Shown piece after piece: positions 58,384-64,000 of a DNA stretch of 64,000 bases. The stretch lies in NCBI GenBank assembly GCA_020746105.1, contig CM036617.1:143572518-143636517 (forward strand), written 5' to 3'. The position numbers were made by a program, and so were the translations under genes. Source of the stretch: Trogon surrucura. Its lineage: Eukaryota; Chordata; Aves; Trogoniformes; Trogonidae. The notes beneath the pieces are model-generated. The model searched no databases. It was not told where the DNA came from and saw only the letters and a program-made list of their open reading frames with translations. Position 1 is the first letter of the stretch; the number at the start of each line of letters is the position of its first letter.

Positions 58384-60419
58384 TTACAATTTAATTTCTA
58401 AAGCTGTCTTTCAGTCTTGCCTTACTCAAGCCCAGATCCACATTTTATTGTGGCCAAAGGCGAGAGGCAACTTTACCATGGGATGTTTTCTGGAAACAAA
58501 TGTAAGTTTTTGATTCCAGGGTTGAATGGCTTGTGTCCACCTTTATAGCAAACTCGGTTTTCACTACTGTTTCTGCAGCGCTGTATAAAATTGGGTCCAG
58601 CTGTATTGGCAACTCCTTGTTTGTTTTTTTTTTCCTCTTACCCTCCTGAAAGCAACCATAACCCCCGCTTGGCTGAAGGGAAGAAAGATTCCCTGATTTC
58701 ATGTCAAGGATGTGGATTTGTTTTGCTGTAGGTGGTTCGGGGGGACCTTTTCTTGTTCAGGGGATACTAAATATACATACACTGTGGTGTTACAACTCTC
58801 TCTGGAATATTCCTTCAGAAACTACTTTAATACTGTGAGTGAAATTATGAAAATGTAAATTGCGTGCAATTTTGTAAAAAAAGCTCTAGATGAACAGTAG
58901 GGAAAAGATTCTTAGAAGGCTATACACACACCGTTTAAAGAAATAGAGAACAAGAATAAGTGTTATGTTGGCATTGAGTTGATCAGACCTGTTTCTGAGG
59001 AAAATCTGAAAAGCAAAGATGCTATGGAGAAGAGGCACTAGCCCTTTTCAGGGGTGTATTTCCTACAATGCGCCTTAGTAAATCCTAGAAGAGAGATTCT
59101 TCATTTATTAACAAAATACGTGGGTATTAACAGGGCACAGCAGTCTCTTAGGTTCTTTGACATGGGTACACCATAGAGTTAACAATGTGCAACACAGATG
59201 GGTTTGATAGTAGCCAGAGGTGGCACCACTGAATGATTCATTGGTGATGTATGAAATGGCCTGAGTCATCTTTATAGGTGTACTGTGGTATCTCAGGAGA
59301 GTTACAACTGACTTTAACCGGTGGTGGTGTGCTACAGCTGATGCAGCAGCGCAGAACTCCAGATCCTGAAGCCAGCCCTGTTTTCATCATTAGGAGTGGG
59401 TCTTTGCTCCCTAAGCACAAGTAACAGTAACTTGGAGAAGGTGGTAGCTGCAGCAATTGGCAGGGTTTTGGCCACACACACAACACTCATTTGGAAATAC
59501 ACTTTTCTGTTACTGCTGTCATTGGCGTATGAAATAAATTTTTTGCTTGCTTTCTGGTTTGTGAAACAGTGTGAGTAATTGTGCTTCTCTGACCCTTGCC
59601 CCCCACCCCGTTGCGGTTTCACTCTGTGGCTAGTGACATAAGGTTGTTCACCATTTGTGAAAGCTTGTTTGGTTATTCAGGGTTGAACCATCTGAGATGC
59701 CTCCTTCATTACTGAGGTTTTCACACAAAAAAAAAAAAAGCTGGTGCTTTCAGCAGAGGTCTGTACTGGAAAGCAGATATTTGTGCCTGGATTCAGCACT
59801 GCAGCCTTCAGTGATGCTCACTCATAGATACCCTCGTCTAGTGTCGTCAGAATGAACATGGTGAGAAACAACTCCCAGAAGGGAAGTGGTCATGATCTTT
59901 GGTGAGTGCTAGACTGCTGAAACCAGGAACTCTCCCTGCTTTGATCCTGGCCGGACCAGCAAACACGGAGGTGGTTTTGTGGCTCCTGCCAGGTGACCAC
60001 CTGGCTCGTTAGTCTCTGTTGATGGCTTGTGTTCGGCTGGGCTTCTGCAGTGAGGCAGAAGCAGTTTGGAGGTGAGATAAAGAACAAGAGTGAGCTTTAC
60101 TGGTCCTCTCATAGCTTTGTGGCAGCCAGTGTGGTCGACTGATGCTGTGTTTCTTGAGTGAGGCAAGGAGAGGAGGGGAACTGCTTTTTCTGCCAGTATC
60201 CTGTGGAGCTGCTAGGATGGCAAAACCAGGGACTGCTGCAAATCTTTTCAAAACCATCTGCTTTTACCACCTGTCATTGCTTATTCACAAACATGCAGTC
60301 TTACTGGCCATTAGTATTAAAATATTTCTAAGTATGAAAATTAGCAAGTTCTTTTTTTTTCTGAAATTCTCCCATTATATGCCCACAGCTGAAGTAGGGG
60401 ACTATAGAAGTGCTCTGCT

Positions 60420-60444
60420 GGGGGGGGGGGGGCGGGGAGGGGTG
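60420..60444 (+). repeat. G-tract with G-quadruplex potential
   Basis: G13 followed by C, G4, A, G4, T, GG. It satisfies the four-run G-quadruplex pattern on the plus strand several times over. The homopolymer length may be uncertain in the assembly. Confidence 0.85.
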
Positions 60445-61910
60445 GAGAGAGAAGAGGACTTGCTTACCCAACATAAAATGCCTTCTGATGTTGTACATGC
60501 TCAGAGCCCTGTCAATGGGACTTCTTTTTGTTATAAGCTGGTCTGTAATGGATGGCATGATTCTGTTTAAACCTAATTTTAAAAGCAATTTTGAGGGTGA
60601 AATTTTGTTAGAGAAGGAGCCCTTAGCAAAACTTGTATTGCGTACTCTGACATCAGCTTATTCATTGCCTCTAGCTTTAAGTCAGGGGGAGCAGTCACAG
60701 TCCAGGATTGCTTCTAGATTTCCTTTGGCTATTGAACTCAATTGTCATTGCTGTAAAACATCCAACTCTTTGTTGGACAAAATTTTTTGAAGAGGCTGAG
60801 GCTGCTGGTCCTCAGGCCATTAGTAAGACACACAAACTCTCACATATTTGCATTTCTAAATTGAATGTGACAGAATTACACTCTTAGTTAACCCATGCTT
60901 CATATAACTGCAACCTTCCTGCTTTGCTTCTGATCCTGCAGACTGCAAAGAAACAATTTGCTGGCTTTTCTGGTGAAAGATCTGTTTATGCAAACCCAGA
61001 GCTCTGATAGCTGATAATAACATTCCATGCAATAATTTTCACTTTACTTCTGTGACTGCACCTGGAACTTTTCAGCCTAGCTCTTTATATGGCCTATGAT
61101 CCTTTCTCCAGTAAGGTACAGTATTGCTTTGTAGTAGTTCTGTTTGTACTTCCTTATGGGGCTCTTCAGTTTGCCATCTGCAGGAAGAGATGAAATCCCA
61201 GATCAAGATATTACAGACACTGAATGACACCGTCTTCTACCAGTGACCTCCTTCAAGCTGTCCTTGCTGGTATCTTTGTTAGATACTCCAGAGCAAACTG
61301 TCTAAGTTAAGGGACTCCTAGTATGGAACAAAATGTCGGTGATCCCGGCTTCACTTTTTTGTGTCTTTCTTTGCATCTGAAATAAACTTAATGATACTGT
61401 TGCAGAGAGGAGAGAGCAAGGAGCCCAGAGGTACTGGGATGTTTATGCCATGCACTGTTGTATGTATCAGAAGAAAGTAATAAAAAATCAAATCTTGCAC
61501 CTAGTAGTCCAAGCTGTCAAGTCAGTGGAGAACCTTCGGGGTTCTGCAGATACGCAGTAACTTTTGCCATAATGCTGTCTAGCTGTAGTTTTCGTTTTTC
61601 TTTAAGTTTAGTGACCACTGCTTTGTCTTATGTATCCTCAAAGCAGCCTGTGGGTTTCTACTATACTTGATTTCAAAGTTTCAGGGCATCCTGAAAAGCA
61701 ATATATTGATTGATGGGAAATGTTGGATCTTGATGCATTTCTCAGTTAATATTTTTTTCATCTCCCACATCGCATCATCACTGTGTTCTCTCTCAGGCAT
61801 TTTGTTTTGTTCCTTTACCTAGTTCTGCCATCACTAAGCTGATAGAAGAGATAAGGAGTCTGTGTCCTTAAAGATGGATTTCATGCCTGAGATATATCAC
61901 TTCACCTTCA

Positions 61911-61995
61911 GTCTGGCCTGTCACTGACCCTTCATTGCTGTGTAGCATCAGGCAAACTACTAGCTGTGTATTAATCCCCGTGGCTCAGAGAAGAA
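61911..61995 (+). mobile_element. possible MIR-type SINE remnant
   Basis: TCTGGCCTGTCACTGACCC, GCTGTGTAGCATCAGGCAAA and CCCCGTGGCTCAGAGAAG follow the MIR order (ctctgccactgac, gctgtgtgaccttgggcaag, ctctgtgcctcag). Degraded and without a clear 3' part. Confidence 0.42.
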
Positions 61996-63254
61996 TTTAA
62001 CCTGTCTCCACCACATTTGGAAGCTGTCTTGTATTTAAAAGGCTTTACAGGCACCTGGCTCAAATCCTACATGCTGCTGCTTTTTGCAGGGTCCAAGTTA
62101 GTTGATGTGCAAAAAAGAGATGTTCAGTTCCTGGTACTGGAATGCTCCTTGCGTGGGGTATCAAGTGTTTTGGTGCAACATGTATTTTCTGCTAAATATT
62201 TGTGTTGGGCCATGTAGAGCTGAGATGCAGGCAGTTGTTGATTTTCAGAGAGTAACACTGAATTCACTACTAATGGAAATCCTGTTGCTTTGGCTAGCTG
62301 GCTCAAAGCTTTTCAAGAGCTGGTTAGGCATTGCTTACTGCAACAGATTTGCCCACAAAGATTTTCCAGCAAGCAAGTCGAGGCTCAAATGAAACTGTAC
62401 GCTTCTGAGATGATGTGATAACATCCCATATTTGAAGATGAGGTCTCTGGACTCTACCAACAGAGTAATAACTGTTGGACCAGCCGCATACGCAGAACTA
62501 GACTCTGATCTGGGAGGAAGTCAGTCACAGCATACAGGTGCGTTAGCTGCTCATACTACACCACTTAGGGAAGGGGATCTTCTCCGGTTCCTCTTGGAAA
62601 CCTTTTGCCTGTTCATGTTACTTTCACTGCAGCTTTTGGTTTTTTTCCAGTAGTAATTTATTTCAATAGTCACCTTTCTGCTGGTGAATCATAAACATGC
62701 TGAAGTTGGATTCATGCGGAATACGTTTCTGTCATCTTTTCTAAAAGGCTAGGCTTTCTCCAGACCAGGATGATGATGTATGTAGGAGGACAGGTTGCTT
62801 TATGACTGCCTCTGCTTTGCTCTTGAAGTTAAATGTGGTTTTATACTTCCAGTCTTAGAGGTTACAGGCTGACACACCTAACTATTTTACCTTAAAAATT
62901 GGATAGTCATGTTGAAAAATGAAAAATATATTATGCAGTGCCAGAGTTTCCATCAGTAACCATAGATTGCCTGCCTTCTGAAGCAGCATAATCTGCATTT
63001 ATCAAAGCCCAAATACTTCACTTGTCACTAACATGTAATTTCCATGGCAACCTACGTAACTCTTGTTCTGGGAGATGAAGTAAGGTGATCCGCGAGCCCT
63101 TCATACGAACTCATCTCTGATCTAAGGTTCATGTATTCGAAAATGTTAAAACAGTCACAATACTGTAGAAGCAAAGCTATCTTGCATTAAATGACAGGTT
63201 GCCTTCAAAGAGAGTACTTCTCTTATTTTCCACATACGCCTACACATAATGTGA

Positions 63255-63312
63255 CTAATGTGATTGTGACTGTGAGCCCTTAAAGTGCTATACAAATAAA
63301 AAGCGGAATTAT
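63255..63312 (+). mobile_element. possible MIR/related SINE 3' end
   Basis: CCTTAAAGTGCTATACAAATAAAAAG resembles the 'taaagtgctatacaaatgc' 3' end of MIR-like SINEs. Only this short block is recognisable. Confidence 0.3.
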
Positions 63313-64000
63313 AGAAGTAGGTCTCATAGCACTGCTACATATATAGCAGGAAAATTCTATCTTGTCTTGTGCACAATGAGTGAGCTAAATCTGTTTTATC
63401 TGATAATTGGAAGTAATCAAGACAACGGGATTCTTTTTCATGTGATGCATGCAAGTCCTTACATGTATTTTTACTCTAAACATTTTTTTTTACTGTGTTG
63501 TCTGTATTTTCACTATAGAGTAGTATTGGCAGTATTTGTTCCCTGTAGCTTTGTATAAATAACACCTCTTGCTGCTGACTCATTTATAGTATAAAATGGG
63601 AACCTCCTTGTATTCCCTTTTTTCTCTTTCTCTTTGTCTTTGAAATTCTTATCTGCTTTATGCAACCTTGTGTTCTGTCCATGGAAAATATAATGCCCAA
63701 AATATCCTGTCTGAGATACTTCTAATCTGAAGTGCTCATAGTTGCCAGCAGCAGCTTCCTTTAAATTAATTATAGAATTTTCACTAGGGTGTCCCGTAGG
63801 TGGTTGGGCTTTTTACCCTGTACAGTGTTGTGCTAAAAACTTACCAAAACAGAACATTCCATTTGCACTGATAGAGGTATTGTGTCTTGTTTTGAAATTT
63901 CCAAAAGATTAAGGCCAGGAAAGTACAGTAAGGATAACTGTAATTCTGTGAGTAAAAGGTCATCCTTCATTGCCTCCTCTTTTTGAAATGCCATGTTTTA

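Larger units (their letters stand above)
55597..64000. other. non-coding stretch, no gene seen
   Basis: About 8.4 kb with no recognisable exon. It contains a CpG-richer patch (56505-56865), a 9-bp inverted repeat GCATGCAAG/CTTGCATGC (58345-58353 and 58375-58383), an A13 run near 59728-59740, a strong G tract at 60420-60444, two possible MIR remnants, and a CCATGGCAACC string (about 63042-63052) like an RFX half-site. The 142-codon frame at 60142-60570 runs through the G tract and matches no family I know. Confidence 0.6.

Noticed and set aside
60142-60570. 142-codon plus frame
   Set aside because: Passes through a G13 tract and hydrophobic AT-rich translation with no recognisable family; chance-level length.
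1-64000. CRISPR arrays, operons, phage or other prokaryotic systems
   Set aside because: The window is vertebrate nuclear DNA by its repeats; no regularly spaced repeats or compact gene arrays exist.

Overview
This window is most likely avian nuclear DNA that is non-coding throughout. Three things point to a bird: CR1 LINE copies ending in the avian 3' octamer repeat (ATTCTATG and variants), two solo LTRs of types I recognise from neoavian genomes, and two short elements that join a tRNA-Ile-like head to a CR1 tail. tRNA-Ile/CR1 SINEs are best known from passerines (the TguSINE1 group), so a passerine is a reasonable but unproven guess. I found no host protein-coding exon, tRNA gene, rRNA or other functional RNA gene that I can defend. 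Most open frames in the window have the length expected by chance.

Layout. 1-3.8 kb holds a short CR1 3' end, simple T/A tracts and a possible very old CR1 remnant. 3.8-5.45 kb is a retroelement cluster: an antisense tRNA/CR1 SINE, then a 1,181-bp solo LTR with a perfect 5-bp target-site duplication. 6.7-7.0 kb is a CR1 3' end. 8.6 kb and 39.0 kb hold probable ancient amniote repeat debris, and 11.9 kb a clear MIR-type SINE. 18.2-19.7 kb is the longest element with coding remains: an antisense CR1 whose reverse transcriptase palm is intact apart from one nonsense codon and a later frameshift. 28.3 kb carries the second tRNA/CR1 SINE, in sense orientation. 42.2-43.0 kb is a second solo LTR (792 bp, perfect 5-bp duplication). 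48.2-48.9 kb is another antisense CR1 of a different subfamily. 55,397-55,596 is a 200-base assembly gap beside a G-rich purine tract. 56.5-56.9 kb is relatively CpG-rich and carries several transcription-factor-like motifs. The rest is AT-rich DNA with microsatellites and no recognisable gene.

How the parts relate. The CR1 copies represent the enzyme source. CR1 reverse transcriptase recognises the 3' tail, and the tRNA/CR1 SINEs carry that tail behind a pol III promoter (A and B boxes), so they are probably non-autonomous partners of CR1. The two LTRs are relics of endogenous retroviruses that lost their interiors by LTR-LTR recombination. The most interesting item is the SINE pair: both copies share an anticodon loop (CTTGAAA) that differs from that of tRNA-Ile. 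This suggests a single altered master tRNA-like sequence rather than independent decay.
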